From DASVVT01 sp036386415 (GTDB lineage: Bacteria > Acidobacteriota > Blastocatellia > Pyrinomonadales > Pyrinomonadaceae), in assembly GCA_036386415.1 (NCBI GenBank), contig DASVVT010000004.1, forward strand, positions 51,888 through 115,887: a stretch of DNA of 64,000 nucleotides, read 5' to 3'. Both the position numbers and the translations under genes were made by a program. Below are positions 9,303-18,686 of this stretch, piece by piece (within the stretch, counting starts at the first letter, position 1; each line of letters starts with the position of its first letter). Below the pieces are notes generated by a model. It did no database searches. It saw only the letters and a list, made by a program, of their open reading frames with translations, and had not been told where the DNA came from.

Positions 9303-10388
9303 ATGCAAGAAGCCCTGATGGATCAACCCCGCGCTGTGCGCGAGGGCGAAGAACTTGACGGCACGAAACTGCTCGCGTACCTGCGCGAGCACGTTCCCGG
9401 CCTCAAGGGGACGCTCGTCATAGAGCAATTTCCGGCGGGCTTTTCAAATCTCACCTATCTTTTACGTGTCGGCGACCAAGAGCTTGTGCTGCGCCGTCCG
9501 CCCTTCGGCGCGAAGATCAAGACGGCGCACGACATGAGCCGCGAATACCGTATACTCTCGCACCTCTATACGGTCTACACGAAAGTTCCACGCCCGCTCC
9601 TCTACTGTGAGGACGAAGCGTTGATCGGCGCGCCCTTCTACGTCATGGAGCGAGTCAACGGAATCATTCTGCGCGCCCAACTCCCGCCGGGGCTCGCACT
9701 CTCGCCCGAAGTGATGCGGCAGGTTTCCGAGGCGTTTATAGGGAATCTCGTCGAGATACACGAAGCGGATTACCGCGCAGCGGGGCTCGCAGAATTAGGA
9801 CAGCCCGAAGGCTACGTCAGGCGTCAGGTCGAAGGCTGGACGAAGCGATACGAGAATGCGCGTACAGATGAAGTGCCCGAGATCGAGCGTCTCATGATCT
9901 GGCTCGCAGCGCACCAGCCTGCGGATTCGGCGCGCGGCGCGCTCATCCATAACGACTACAAATACGATAACGTCGTGCTGGCTGCCGATGATTTCTCGCG
10001 CGTCGTGGCCGTGCTCGATTGGGAGATGGCGACCATTGGCTGCCCTTTGATGGATTTGGGGACGACGCTCGCCTACTGGGTTGACCCGGACGATCCGGAA
10101 GAGTGGCGGCGATACGGTTTCGGACTGACCGCGCTTCCGGGAAATCTGAGACGCATTGAGCTGGTCGAGCGCTACGTCAGGCAGAGCGGCAGGAGTCTCT
10201 CCGATCCGGTCTTTTATTACGCTTACGGTCTGATGAAGACCGCCGTCATCGTGCAGCAGATTTACCGTCGCTTCAGGCAAGGCTTAACGAAGGACGCGCG
10301 CTTCGCCGGTCTCGGCTCAATGGTGCGCGCCTGCGGCCAGATGGCCGAGCGTGCTATTGAGAAAGGTCGTATAGACAGACTGGCGTGA
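9303..10388 (+). CDS. APH-family phosphotransferase (ACAD10/11 kinase-like)
   Basis: A 361-residue protein kinase-like phosphotransferase of the aminoglycoside-phosphotransferase/choline kinase type. Motifs: FPAGFSNLTYLLRVGDQELVLRRPP (split here: nucleotide loop FPAGFSNLTY and the Lys/Arg strand ELVLRRPP), catalytic loop ALIHNDYKYDN near residue 218, and metal-binding VAVLDWEMATIGCP near 238. In ACAD10/11 such a domain precedes an acyl-CoA dehydrogenase and phosphorylates a 4-hydroxyacyl-CoA so that phosphate can be eliminated. Here both are separate adjacent genes. Two possible ATG starts (9303 and 9318) exist; neither has a strong ribosome-binding site because a hairpin repeat lies directly upstream. 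Confidence 0.85.
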   Translation: MQEALMDQPRAVREGEELDGTKLLAYLREHVPGLKGTLVIEQFPAGFSNLTYLLRVGDQELVLRRPPFGAKIKTAHDMSREYRILSHLYTVYTKVPRPLLYCEDEALIGAPFYVMERVNGIILRAQLPPGLALSPEVMRQVSEAFIGNLVEIHEADYRAAGLAELGQPEGYVRRQVEGWTKRYENARTDEVPEIERLMIWLAAHQPADSARGALIHNDYKYDNVVLAADDFSRVVAVLDWEMATIGCPLMDLGTTLAYWVDPDDPEEWRRYGFGLTALPGNLRRIELVERYVRQSGRSLSDPVFYYAYGLMKTAVIVQQIYRRFRQGLTKDARFAGLGSMVRACGQMAERAIEKGRIDRLA

Positions 10389-10402
10389 TTAAAAGAACAG
10401 AT

Positions 10403-10461
10403 GCCTCACGCAAAGACGCGAAGATAATCAATCTGTCTTTCTTCGCGCCTTTGCGTGAGGC
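10403..10461. repeat. short hairpin repeat, variant of the GCAAAGG family
   Basis: Arms GCCTCACGCAAAGACGCGAAG and CTTCGCGCCTTTGCGTGAGGC pair almost perfectly around a 17-base loop (arms shown as two halves of one hairpin). It uses the CGCAAAG word but lacks the AAACG outer end of the main family. It lies between two converging genes and probably acts as a terminator for both. Confidence 0.75.
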
Positions 10462-10468
10462 GTAGTTT

Positions 10469-11878
10469 TTACAGGTATATGACATGAGAGGTGCGCCAGA
10501 CGTTTGAGGGGATCGAGCCGGGAGAGGCTGTCGTCAGCAATATGACGTAATGGGCGTCTGCCAGCGGCTCATCTTCACTGGCGATTGACGCCCCGGCATT
10601 TTGCGCCTGACCATCGCCCTGCACCACGCTTTGAGGCACGACGAGGGCGAGGCGGCGCAGGCAGGCGTAGAGGTGCTCGCGCCCGACGCCGTAACGCCCC
10701 TGTTCCTGTCCGAGCACCAGGCGAACTTCGGCGCGCTCGTCTATGAAGTGCGCGAGGAGCGACGCGCCGAGCGTGACGCCACGTTCAAAGCGGGCGGCAA
10801 AATCTTTCTCCTCCGCCTCGCTCAACACCTGTGTATCGAGCGCGATGGTGACGCGGCGCTCGTCTTCGGCGGTGAATTCGCGCACCGTGAGGCGGTGCGA
10901 GCGCGCCGTCGCCTTCCAGTCTATATGGCGCAGATCGTCCTGCGGCTGGTAGTCGCGCAGGGAGAGAAGATCGTGCCCCGCTCCGCGCCTGACGGACGCG
11001 AGGCGTCCGGCGTTCATCGGCAGCAGGTGCAACTCGTCGCTGATGGGCTCCGGCTTCGGATAGACGACGATGTCTACGTTGCGCGCGCGCAGGCGTCTCC
11101 GCCGTCGAAAGAACCCGAAGGGGAAACGCGTGGAGAGCTCGAATCCGATGATGAGGTGATGTCCGCGTTTGGGGAACAACTGCTCTACGCGCTGCTCGGC
11201 TGCCGCGCGGTGCGGCACGTACATGAAATAGGCGAGCGCCCGCTTGCTGGCGCGAAGGCGCGGCTTCGTGTTCTTTCTGCTCGTGTGGCTGGTCTGGCTT
11301 CGCGCTTCAACCATAATGGAGAAGGAAGGGAGCAGGCGTTTCGTGTTTCGCAAAGTGACGATCACAGGCGCGGGCTCTCCCGCAAAGATGTGATCGGGAA
11401 AGCGCGCAGAGACTATCAGGTCGCGCAGAGAGGCGCGCGCCGCCGCCCATGACACAAAGAGCGTGGAGACGAGGATGGAGAAGATCAGAAAGAGCAGGTT
11501 GTTGCCCGTATTCCACGCGGCGAAGGCGACGATGCTTAAAATACCCAGAAAGATCAGGCCGCCAAGCGTCACCTCAAGCGGCAGATTGAGCCGCTGGACT
11601 TCGGCGCGCGCCGAGCGCACCAGTGGCGGCAGCACGAAGATGATGATCAGCAGAACGATGAGCAGCGAGGCGATGGCAGCGATGGTCGCAAGCTCCACGT
11701 CTTCCGTGCGGCGTGCGATGACGGCGACGAGCGTCGTGCCCAATCCTGCGAGCACCAGCAGCATGCTCCCCAGAGTGTTGCGCCACGCGCGAAAGCGGCT
11801 GCCGCGCAGCCGCTCGCCTAGCGGTCGCGCTTTCTCCTCCGGCGCGGAGACGTGATCTTGCTGGCGCGTCTCGCTCAT
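10469..11878 (-). CDS. DUF58 domain protein
   Basis: A 469-residue membrane protein. Two hydrophobic blocks (about residues 38-86 and 104-146) give roughly four membrane helices. The cytoplasmic DUF58 core is centred on YQPQDDLRHIDWKATARSH near residue 320, followed by a von Willebrand A-like stretch (VTIALDTQVLSE). DUF58 proteins are regularly paired with MoxR ATPases, and a MoxR gene lies two genes upstream on this strand. The exact role of such pairs is not settled; envelope stress and assembly functions have been proposed. The usual transglutaminase partner is absent here. Confidence 0.85.
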   Translation of the reverse strand: MSETRQQDHVSAPEEKARPLGERLRGSRFRAWRNTLGSMLLVLAGLGTTLVAVIARRTEDVELATIAAIASLLIVLLIIIFVLPPLVRSARAEVQRLNLPLEVTLGGLIFLGILSIVAFAAWNTGNNLLFLIFSILVSTLFVSWAAARASLRDLIVSARFPDHIFAGEPAPVIVTLRNTKRLLPSFSIMVEARSQTSHTSRKNTKPRLRASKRALAYFMYVPHRAAAEQRVEQLFPKRGHHLIIGFELSTRFPFGFFRRRRRLRARNVDIVVYPKPEPISDELHLLPMNAGRLASVRRGAGHDLLSLRDYQPQDDLRHIDWKATARSHRLTVREFTAEDERRVTIALDTQVLSEAEEKDFAARFERGVTLGASLLAHFIDERAEVRLVLGQEQGRYGVGREHLYACLRRLALVVPQSVVQGDGQAQNAGASIASEDEPLADAHYVILLTTASPGSIPSNVWRTSHVIYL

Positions 11879-11903
11879 TGAAAGGTTTCACATTCCCGTA
11901 TGT

Positions 11904-13457
11904 TCAATCGCCCGGCTCGTTGCCGCTGAAGTACGTCGTCTTGATCGGCGGCAGACCGGCCAACAAGCGCCAGGCTTGAGACCATGCGCTTCGAGCCTGT
12001 GGCGTCGTGTTATCAATGGAAAAGGCCGCGCGGTAGTTTTCTATAGCCTTCTGACGCGCTGGCGTCGCCTCCGCACGATAGCTCTCCGGCGGGAAGGCGT
12101 CTTCCCCTATGCCATCTGCGAGAGCAACAATGTCGCTATAGGCATTGGCGACGACGAGGTGCGCTGCTGCCTTAAGCTGTGAATCTTTGGCGCGGCTCAG
12201 ATATTTTTCGCCCTCCTTGATGACAGGCCGGAAATCTTCGCTGTTCTCATTCGGCTTTTCGTTCACCAGGATGCCACGCTCCAGAAGATCGACGAGCGCC
12301 GTCTCACCGCTCTGCCCCACAGGGTTCAGGCGGACGGCCCTTTTCATCCAACTGTTCGTGTAGGAGTGCGAGTCGCCCTCCACAGGACGAGGCGCGGGAG
12401 TGAAATCCGCGCCGAGCGCCGCGAGTTGTGCGCGTTCCCTCTTGTTTATTCCCGGAGTGCTCAGACCGAAAGGCTCCCAAGTATGTTCGAGCACGTAGTC
12501 TGCGACAAAATAGGCGGCGGCGCGTCTGGTAGCATCAAGTTTCGCAGCCGCGTCGAGCCATTGCTTGAGGGCGCTCGCGAGCGGCGCAGCCTGAAATTTC
12601 TCTCCTCCGTCCCAACGTGCGGCCTTATCGAGGGCGGAGAGCAGGGGCGCGGAGCGTTCGTCGCCAAGCGCCGCGACCTTCAACATCCGATCCAGGCGAG
12701 CCCTTCGTCCCTCATCCGTGCTCTGTGATCCGTCCGACTTCGCTACCGCTTCGTCCCAGTCTGTAGTGATGCCTGAATTCGGCAGATAGGAAAAGGCCAC
12801 GGCGCGGCGGGTCTTCACGTCATACGTGCCAGACCCTTTAATATAGGTGGAGACAATCATGGCCTTTCCCGCGCGCCACCTTGAGTTCTCAGTCCAGTAG
12901 GCAGAGCCCAGAAAATGCACTTGAGGCTTTGGCTCGCCCGCGCCGAAGCGTTCGGTGATGGACTGTCGCGCAGACGCGGCCAGCGCCTCGCCCGTCTTGA
13001 CATCAGGCTCCATCGACTCGATCCAGATTAAGCCGAGCCGCGACTCATTCATTAAAGTTTCCCTGGCATCTTTGTTCACAGGTAAGACGGGAGGCGACGG
13101 CGCGTGCGGCGGGTAGAAATATGCGCGCCGGATTACCTCGCGGCCATCAGGCAGGCGCTCGCTTTTAACGAAGCGGACAGCCCAATCGTCTTCGGCCTCA
13201 CCGTTGGCGTAGCGATGCTCATACGTGTTCATCTCCTCGCCCGCATGCGACTTCAACCAATCAGCCGCGCTTAGCCCCTCTTCCACGCCCGCCAACTCGC
13301 GCGTCGCCCATTCTGCGTAGGTCTTGGCCGGAGACTGAGACGCAGGGGAAGCGCTGGCCGCTTCGATCAAACACAGCGTCAGAGATAGTAAGAGAACGGA
13401 TGCCAACTGCGTTGGAGGAATCCTCAGCCTTCTTCCTTCAGCACACCGAGCCGCCAT
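11904..13457 (-). CDS. secreted protein of the MoxR/DUF58 group
   Basis: A 517-residue protein with a signal peptide (basic start, hydrophobic core at residues 17-33, Ala-Ser-Ala region, probable cleavage near 37). The body is mixed alpha/beta without a motif I recognise; residues 420-500 look helical and repeat-like, possibly TPR-like. It lies between moxR and the DUF58 gene on the same strand and ends 25 bases before DUF58, so it is likely co-expressed and may be their periplasmic partner. A GGGAGG ribosome-binding site seven bases before the ATG supports the start. Confidence 0.7.
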   Translation of the reverse strand: MAARCAEGRRLRIPPTQLASVLLLSLTLCLIEAASASPASQSPAKTYAEWATRELAGVEEGLSAADWLKSHAGEEMNTYEHRYANGEAEDDWAVRFVKSERLPDGREVIRRAYFYPPHAPSPPVLPVNKDARETLMNESRLGLIWIESMEPDVKTGEALAASARQSITERFGAGEPKPQVHFLGSAYWTENSRWRAGKAMIVSTYIKGSGTYDVKTRRAVAFSYLPNSGITTDWDEAVAKSDGSQSTDEGRRARLDRMLKVAALGDERSAPLLSALDKAARWDGGEKFQAAPLASALKQWLDAAAKLDATRRAAAYFVADYVLEHTWEPFGLSTPGINKRERAQLAALGADFTPAPRPVEGDSHSYTNSWMKRAVRLNPVGQSGETALVDLLERGILVNEKPNENSEDFRPVIKEGEKYLSRAKDSQLKAAAHLVVANAYSDIVALADGIGEDAFPPESYRAEATPARQKAIENYRAAFSIDNTTPQARSAWSQAWRLLAGLPPIKTTYFSGNEPGD

Positions 13458-13594
13458 CTTGCGCCTCCCTTTCAGTTGTGATGTAAGTCAGGTCACGAGA
13501 CACACACTCTGGAACTTTTGTGTGCCGATGATAAGCTAATAAAATGGTTCCTTGCCAGAGCCGAAGCTGATACCAGATAGGAGAATAAAAGAAG

Positions 13595-13693
13595 GGGGGC
13601 GAACGATCCACGAAGCGACACGAAATAACACGAAACGAGACGAACAGAGTGGGTGTTTCGTGTGGCTTCGTGTTACTTCGTGGATCGTCCCCT
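13595..13693. repeat. CACGAA-word hairpin repeat
   Basis: A long inverted repeat with outer arms GGGGGCGAACGATCCACGAA and TTCGTGGATCGTCCCC and inner arms of an iterated (A/G)CACGAA word at about ten-base spacing. Its words differ from the other families, but the design (long hairpin of iterated short words between genes) is the same. It lies in the moxR-to-secreted-protein spacer. Confidence 0.8.
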
Positions 13694-13728
13694 TCCTCTC
13701 TTTTGATTGCCACCTGGTAAAAGGAAGC

Positions 13729-14715
13729 TCAAAGCGGCACGCTGACCGTTTTCATGATCTCTCGCAGCACAGCTTCGGCCTCTTCGCTGCGACGTAAGGA
13801 GGAGGAGAAGCGCGAGCTGACGACAAGGCGATGGGCGAAGATGGGCAGCACCAGACGCTTGATGTCATCCGGTACGCAGTAGGCGCGATCTTCCGTCAGG
13901 GCGAGCGCCTGCGCGGCGCGAAAGAGTGCGAGCGTGCCGCGCGGGCTCACCCCCAGGTCAAGCATCTCGGAACCGCGCGTCGCCTCGACGATACGCATCA
14001 GATAATCTATGAGCGCATCATCGACCGACACATCTGCAACTGCTCTTTGCAATTCCAGCACGTCAGAGGCTGTCATCACGGGGCGCAACGCGTCGAGCGG
14101 CTCAGCCGTGATGCGGTCGCGTAAGATTTGCTTCTCATCCTCCGGGCCAGGGTATCCGATGCGCAGCCGCAGCATGAAGCGGTCGAGCTGCGATTCGGGC
14201 AGCGGGTATGTGCCATGATGCTCAATCGGATTCTGCGTCGCGACGACGATGAATGGCTCCGGTAGACGATGCGTGACGCCTTCAACGGTGACGTGGCGCT
14301 CAGCCATCGATTCGAGCAGAGCGGACTGCGTCTTGGGCGTGGTGCGATTGATCTCGTCGGCCAGCACGACGTTGGCGAAGATGGGGCCGGGCTTCCATTC
14401 GAAGACGCCCGTGTGCTGGTTGTAAACCGCCAGGCCGATGACATCCGAGGGCAGTAGATCGGAGGTAAACTGAATCCGCTGGAAGGAGCAGTCAAGGGCT
14501 CGCGCCAGCGCCTGCGCGAGCGTGGTCTTACCGACGCCGGGCACGTCTTCGACGAGCAGATGGCCGCCCGCGATGAGTCCCACGATGCAGAGGCGCACGG
14601 CTTCGGGCTTTCCCTTGATGACGCTCTCGATGGCCGCTTGCAGCCGCTCTATCTTCTCAATCGAGGCGCTCGCGTCCTGCTCCGCTTCCCTGTTCGCCGT
14701 CTGCAATCGTCTCAT
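13729..14715 (-). CDS. MoxR-family AAA+ ATPase
   Basis: A 328-residue AAA+ ATPase. Walker A is EDVPGVGKTTLAQALA near residue 57, Walker B VVLADEINRTTPKTQSALLE near 117, and sensor region VVATQNPIEHHGTYPLPE near 156, with the C-terminal lid ending in the MoxR pattern ILPIFAHRLV-like (LPIFAHRLVVSS). MoxR proteins act as chaperone-like ATPases that ready partner proteins, often ones with a VWA domain. The DUF58 protein two genes downstream is the expected partner. Length and motif order are normal. Confidence 0.95.
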   Translation of the reverse strand: MRRLQTANREAEQDASASIEKIERLQAAIESVIKGKPEAVRLCIVGLIAGGHLLVEDVPGVGKTTLAQALARALDCSFQRIQFTSDLLPSDVIGLAVYNQHTGVFEWKPGPIFANVVLADEINRTTPKTQSALLESMAERHVTVEGVTHRLPEPFIVVATQNPIEHHGTYPLPESQLDRFMLRLRIGYPGPEDEKQILRDRITAEPLDALRPVMTASDVLELQRAVADVSVDDALIDYLMRIVEATRGSEMLDLGVSPRGTLALFRAAQALALTEDRAYCVPDDIKRLVLPIFAHRLVVSSRFSSSLRRSEEAEAVLREIMKTVSVPL

Positions 14716-15037
14716 GAATAGTTCTCGATAAACTCTTCGAATGACCCTTCGACTTCATTCTACATGTTCAGGCGAAGAGCCGCACGCCAAAAATGGCGCT
14801 GAACAATGAAGCCACAGTCTGCGTCCATCTGTGGCTTGATTCTCTTTCGTGCCGCTACCGCCTGCCCGGCAGAAGTGACGCTTCGCGCGCTCCTGTAGTA
14901 GAATTTAGCATCGCACTCGCGCCCGTCAGCCGTTTAGTGTTGGTGGCGTAAAGATTTCAGGAACCGTTTACGGTTCGATTCGTGTACACGTTGGTGATGT
15001 GTGCGCAGAGAGAGAGAGATTGTCAGGAGCTTTTATC
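14716..15037. other. divergent spacer upstream of moxR and the pilin gene
   Basis: No gene is seen. A nine-base hairpin (AAGCCACAG with CTGTGGCTT, 14809-14837) is the only structure of note. Promoters for both flanking genes should be here. The pilin gene has an AGGAGC ribosome-binding site about nine bases before its ATG. Confidence 0.4.
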
Positions 15038-15517
15038 ATGAAACATTTTAGAGACCGTTCAAATCATCGCGGCTTTTCACTCATCGAATTGATGATCGTG
15101 ATCGCCATCATAGGTATTCTGATTGGCGTCGGCGTTCCAGCATGGAGAATGGTCGTGCGTCGCGGCAACGAGACCGCAGCCATCCAGCAGCTCGACAACA
15201 TCAGAAAAGTCCAGGCCGATTATTCTATCGGTCACAGGGGCGCTTACGGAACATTCGCTGATCTGATCAAGGAAGGGTCTCTGGATGAACGCTTCGCAGG
15301 CGATGCGCCGGTTGTGAGCGGCTACGTCTTTACGATGAAGGTGACTCCGAAATCGGCTGCTCAACCGGCTGGCTACACAGTCAATGCTGACCCGCAGGTC
15401 TCCGAAGGTCTCAACGCGACTGGCAGACGTCACTTTTACGTAGACCCCTCCATCAGCACCATACGCGAAAACCCGGATCAGCCAGCCACGGCCAGCGATC
15501 CGCCCGTCAGCCAGTAA
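15038..15517 (+). CDS. type IV pilin-like / pseudopilin protein
   Basis: A 159-residue prepilin. The class III signal is clear: a short basic leader followed by HRGFSLIELMIVIAIIGIL, with cleavage expected between Gly and Phe and the conserved Glu at mature position 5. The hydrophobic helix is followed by a globular domain (residues 45-159) with QLDNIRKVQADYSIGHRGAYG, a pattern typical of bacterial pilins. The open frame begins at 14999, but the ATG at 15038 sits behind a ribosome-binding site and gives a normal leader length. Pilus assembly genes are not in the window, so it could be a major pilin, minor pilin or pseudopilin of a secretion system. Confidence 0.88.
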   Translation: MKHFRDRSNHRGFSLIELMIVIAIIGILIGVGVPAWRMVVRRGNETAAIQQLDNIRKVQADYSIGHRGAYGTFADLIKEGSLDERFAGDAPVVSGYVFTMKVTPKSAAQPAGYTVNADPQVSEGLNATGRRHFYVDPSISTIRENPDQPATASDPPVSQ

Positions 15518-15524
15518 GAAAATA

Positions 15525-15594
15525 GTTTCGAGTTGCGGGTTCAAGAACCGGCCTTTCTTTTAACTCGAAACCCGTAACTCGAAACTCGAAACCT
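15525..15594. repeat. ACTCGAA-word hairpin repeat
   Basis: The left arm GTTTCGAGTTGCGGGTT is matched by a right arm of iterated words (AACTCGAAACCCGTAACTCG and further ACTCGAA units). It follows the pilin stop codon and precedes the tRNA gene. It is a single copy here, built on the same principle as the other iterated-word hairpins. Confidence 0.7.
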
Positions 15595-15659
15595 GTTGAG
15601 CAGAGCCGCTTGACGCTCGTCGAGCGGCTTTGTTAGCATCAAATTCCAGTCGTTCACGC

Positions 15660-15731
<72 letters not shown>

Positions 15732-15902
15732 TATCGTTTAGAGAGCAGTCAAGAAAAAAGGCGGCCAAACCGCTTTGGCTGCCTTTTTCTTCCGCGGTCT
15801 TTAAAACTGATGAAACCCGCGAACACCAAAAAGGGGCGGCGCGGGTCTCCTCAAGGCTTTTAATTTTCGACAAAGCCGTTCAGCAGTCTATAGAGAAACG
15901 AG

Positions 15903-16115
15903 TCAGGGTCTCCCCCTTTTGTTATCGTTCCTCGGTCTATTCTGGTTGTTAGGCGGCGGTTTTTCTCCCTTGGGGCCGACGACAACCACCGGCTTATCCG
16001 GCTTGGGCGGTCGCTTCTGATCGTCTCCCCACTGGTCATCAGACGCAAACGCACCGACAGAGACGACGCAAAGCATCGCCACCGCCAGTAACATTCGCTT
16101 TAGTTCTTTCATCAT
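15903..16115 (-). CDS. small proline-rich secreted protein
   Basis: A 70-residue protein. Residues 1-24 form a signal peptide (basic MMKELKR, then a hydrophobic core, probable cleavage after AFA). The mature part (about 46 residues) is hydrophilic and rich in Pro, Lys, Asn and Asp, with repeated KP and PP pairs, and is probably disordered. An AGGAGG sequence lies about 14 bases upstream of the ATG, a little far but usable. Function unknown; it may bind the cell wall or outer membrane. Confidence 0.6.
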   Translation of the reverse strand: MMKELKRMLLAVAMLCVVSVGAFASDDQWGDDQKRPPKPDKPVVVVGPKGEKPPPNNQNRPRNDNKRGRP

Positions 16116-16316
16116 CGTGTATGTAGCCTCCTCATGCCGATTTCATGAGCGCGCATGTGGAGGGAGAGAAGAGTCTCGCGCCAGCCTCCTTTAGAGCAAG
16201 ATCAATGCCACGGGCGGCCACTGAATCCTCGCCCAGCTTTTACAGTCAATAGTTTAGCAGTCTTTTGCGATATGCGCACGCTTTCGGCAGGCCGACATAC
16301 GATATAAGGCAATTAA

Positions 16317-16442
16317 GAGTAGACAGTAGACAGTAGTCAGGAGCCAGTAGAAAAGCTTTCGATACCGCATCTTTAGGCTGGAAGCTTCAGCGCACGCTGC
16401 GCGAAGCGCCTACTGGCTACTGACTACTGTCTACTGTCTACT
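16317..16442. repeat. CAGTAGN-word hairpin repeat, copy B1
   Basis: The left arm (from 16317) and right arm (CTACTGGCTACTGACTACTG onward, 16410-16442) are each a run of the seven-base word CAGTAGN or its complement. The ~60-base interior includes the sequence AAAGCTTTCGATACCG. It ends three bases before the stop codon of the minus-strand propeller gene. Confidence 0.88.
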
Positions 16443-16445
16443 TCT

Positions 16446-18686
16446 CTATCTTCTCACGGTGACCCTCACGCTGCCGGCATTTCCGCTGGCGTCAAAGGCG
16501 CGTAGAGAGATCGTATGCTCACCAGCGCCGAGCAGTGGAACTTCGAGCGTGAAGCGCTCGCGCGGACTGTCTGCAATGCCGTCATCAGGAAAAGCAGTGC
16601 TCCACACTGACCCGTCCACGCTCACGTCTGCGCGCTTGACCATCCCGGTCACGTCTTCGACCTCAAAGGAGACGCGCGCACGCTCCCCTATAACCTGCGC
16701 CTGGCCGACGACGCGTAAAGTAGGCGGCGTGTTGTCTATATCGACGGGCTCGCTGATGCGCTCTCCGGCGAGCGCCTGCCCGGTCGGATTATTGGGCGCG
16801 TCCGATGCGACTACTCTGAACAGGTAGCGGCCATCGGCGAGCGTCGCGCCGTCCACCGTGTAGAAGTTGTCGCGCAGTTTATCCTTCAACAGGCGGAACG
16901 AATTTTCGTTCAAAGAGCGGTAGTAGATCGCGTATTCGAGCGTATCGCCGTTGCGGTCTTCGGCCTGCCATTGGAGCGAACGTGCGCCGCGCTGGTAGAT
17001 GCGGCGCGGCGGAACCTGCGCGACCGCGCCGAACAATGATGGATCGAGACCTGAAGCCTCTATGTTCGGATCGCTCTGCACCTGGACGATCTGTTGCAGG
17101 CCGACGCCGATAGGTAAGGCCGTGATCGAGAGCACTTCGGGCGCAACATTGCGCGGCATGTACGCGATGCTCACATCTTCCATACGCGTTTGTGTGTCGC
17201 CTGTTGCCGTAGCGGCGGGCGCACGCAACACGGCGCGCCACTGTATGAAGCGCGCACGCGGGCTCGTGATCTGCGCCCCCGCCGGATCGCGGTACGGCGC
17301 GCTCCACTCGCTCCAGGTCATATCGGGTCGCTCGCTGTTGCCTGTGCGCGTCTGCAACTCTACAACTCCGCGTCCGCGCCACCAGATGCGCCCCCAGGAG
17401 GCAATCAGCTTGGCGTCCTGCACGGGAGATTCGTACGTGCCCTCAGTCACCACTTCCGAACCGAAGCGAAAGAGCTTCCCCTGGTTGCTCGACGCGGCGA
17501 AGACTTCGCGCCCGCGCGTCACAAAAGATGAGATCTGCCCTTCAGTTGATTGCACCAGAAGCGTATCGCGCCCGTCGTCCGTCACAGAATAGATGCGCCC
17601 TTTGTCGGCCGTGCCGACAAGCACGCTCCCGCCCTGTGGCGCGGGCGCGACGGCGAAGGCCGTGATCGAAGGAGAGCTCCACAGGACATCCGTCCCTCCG
17701 TCCGGGAGGATGCGAAAGACTGCGCTGCGCGCCTGCGCCAGATCGTTACGGCTGCGCGGCTGCGCTTGTGGCCCTCCCTGCGCCGGCGTGCCGGAGTCGT
17801 CGATGGAGGTGATAGTGACGGTCGCGCTGCCCTGCCCTGTGGACGACTCGGACGATTGTGGCGCAGGCGTACTGCTCGTCGATGCCCGCGAGGTCGAAGC
17901 CGCATCAGACAGCGCCAGTGCGTAGATAGAGCCATCCGCAGCCATCGCCAGCGCATGAATCTCGCGTAGCGGTGCGTCTAAGAGCGCGAACGCCTTACCG
18001 TCAGGCGAGATGCGCAGCACGAGCCCGCCCGGGTCTGTGCCCGCGATAAGCTGCCCCTGCGCATCGACGGCGAGCGAGATGACGTGCGTCTCATTCGTAT
18101 CAATAAGCAGAGAGCCGGCGGCCTCCGCGTTCGCCGCGCGCACGCGATAGAGCTTGCCATTGTCGCCCGTGCCGACAGCGAGCGCGCCGTCCGAGAGCAC
18201 TGCGAGCGACCAGATATATTTATCCGGCGGGTCGAAATAGGTTTCGGCTCGTCCGTCCGCAGAGATGCGATAGACTTTGCCGTCAGGCGAAGTGCCCGCG
18301 TAGAGCGTCCCGTCTCGACCGATGGCGAGCGCCGTCACGTCCAGCTCCGGCGCGTCGTAAACCAGAGCGCCGCGCCCGTCCGCAGAGATGCGATAGAGAC
18401 GGCCATCGTGCCCTGTTCCCAGGTAGACATTGCCGAGAGCGTCCGCCGCGCTCGACCAGATATAGGGCTGATCCGTATTGAAGAGCTGCGTGAAGCGCGG
18501 CGCGAGCATGAAAGCCCCTATGTCCGTGACAGAGACGCCGCGCGCCTCTCCCTTCAAAATCTCCGCGCGCGAGTTCGTCTCCCAGATGATGGGTTCGCCC
18601 GCGCGAGCCGGGACCATCGAAATAATGAAGAATGAGAGAAGGAGGAGGAGACCACCGACGCGATTCGTAGACGTTTTATTAGCCAT
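16446..18686 (-). CDS. secreted beta-propeller protein
   Basis: A 746-residue exported protein. An N-terminal hydrophobic segment (residues 11-29, then PARAG) is a signal peptide. Residues 40-190 hold at least three tandem blade-like repeats ending in variants of GKVYRISADGRAE, as in NHL or two-component-regulator propellers, and weaker repeats continue to about residue 390. A Ser/Thr/Pro/Gln linker follows near residues 255-310. The C-terminal part contains fibronectin-like beta sandwiches (DRNGDTLEYAIYYRS; ending GAGEHTISLRAFDASGN). Role unknown; adhesion or ligand binding outside the cell is plausible. The frame extends to a TTG at 18737, but the ATG at 18686 gives a proper signal peptide. 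Confidence 0.75.
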   Translation of the reverse strand: MANKTSTNRVGGLLLLLSFFIISMVPARAGEPIIWETNSRAEILKGEARGVSVTDIGAFMLAPRFTQLFNTDQPYIWSSAADALGNVYLGTGHDGRLYRISADGRGALVYDAPELDVTALAIGRDGTLYAGTSPDGKVYRISADGRAETYFDPPDKYIWSLAVLSDGALAVGTGDNGKLYRVRAANAEAAGSLLIDTNETHVISLAVDAQGQLIAGTDPGGLVLRISPDGKAFALLDAPLREIHALAMAADGSIYALALSDAASTSRASTSSTPAPQSSESSTGQGSATVTITSIDDSGTPAQGGPQAQPRSRNDLAQARSAVFRILPDGGTDVLWSSPSITAFAVAPAPQGGSVLVGTADKGRIYSVTDDGRDTLLVQSTEGQISSFVTRGREVFAASSNQGKLFRFGSEVVTEGTYESPVQDAKLIASWGRIWWRGRGVVELQTRTGNSERPDMTWSEWSAPYRDPAGAQITSPRARFIQWRAVLRAPAATATGDTQTRMEDVSIAYMPRNVAPEVLSITALPIGVGLQQIVQVQSDPNIEASGLDPSLFGAVAQVPPRRIYQRGARSLQWQAEDRNGDTLEYAIYYRSLNENSFRLLKDKLRDNFYTVDGATLADGRYLFRVVASDAPNNPTGQALAGERISEPVDIDNTPPTLRVVGQAQVIGERARVSFEVEDVTGMVKRADVSVDGSVWSTAFPDDGIADSPRERFTLEVPLLGAGEHTISLRAFDASGNAGSVRVTVRR

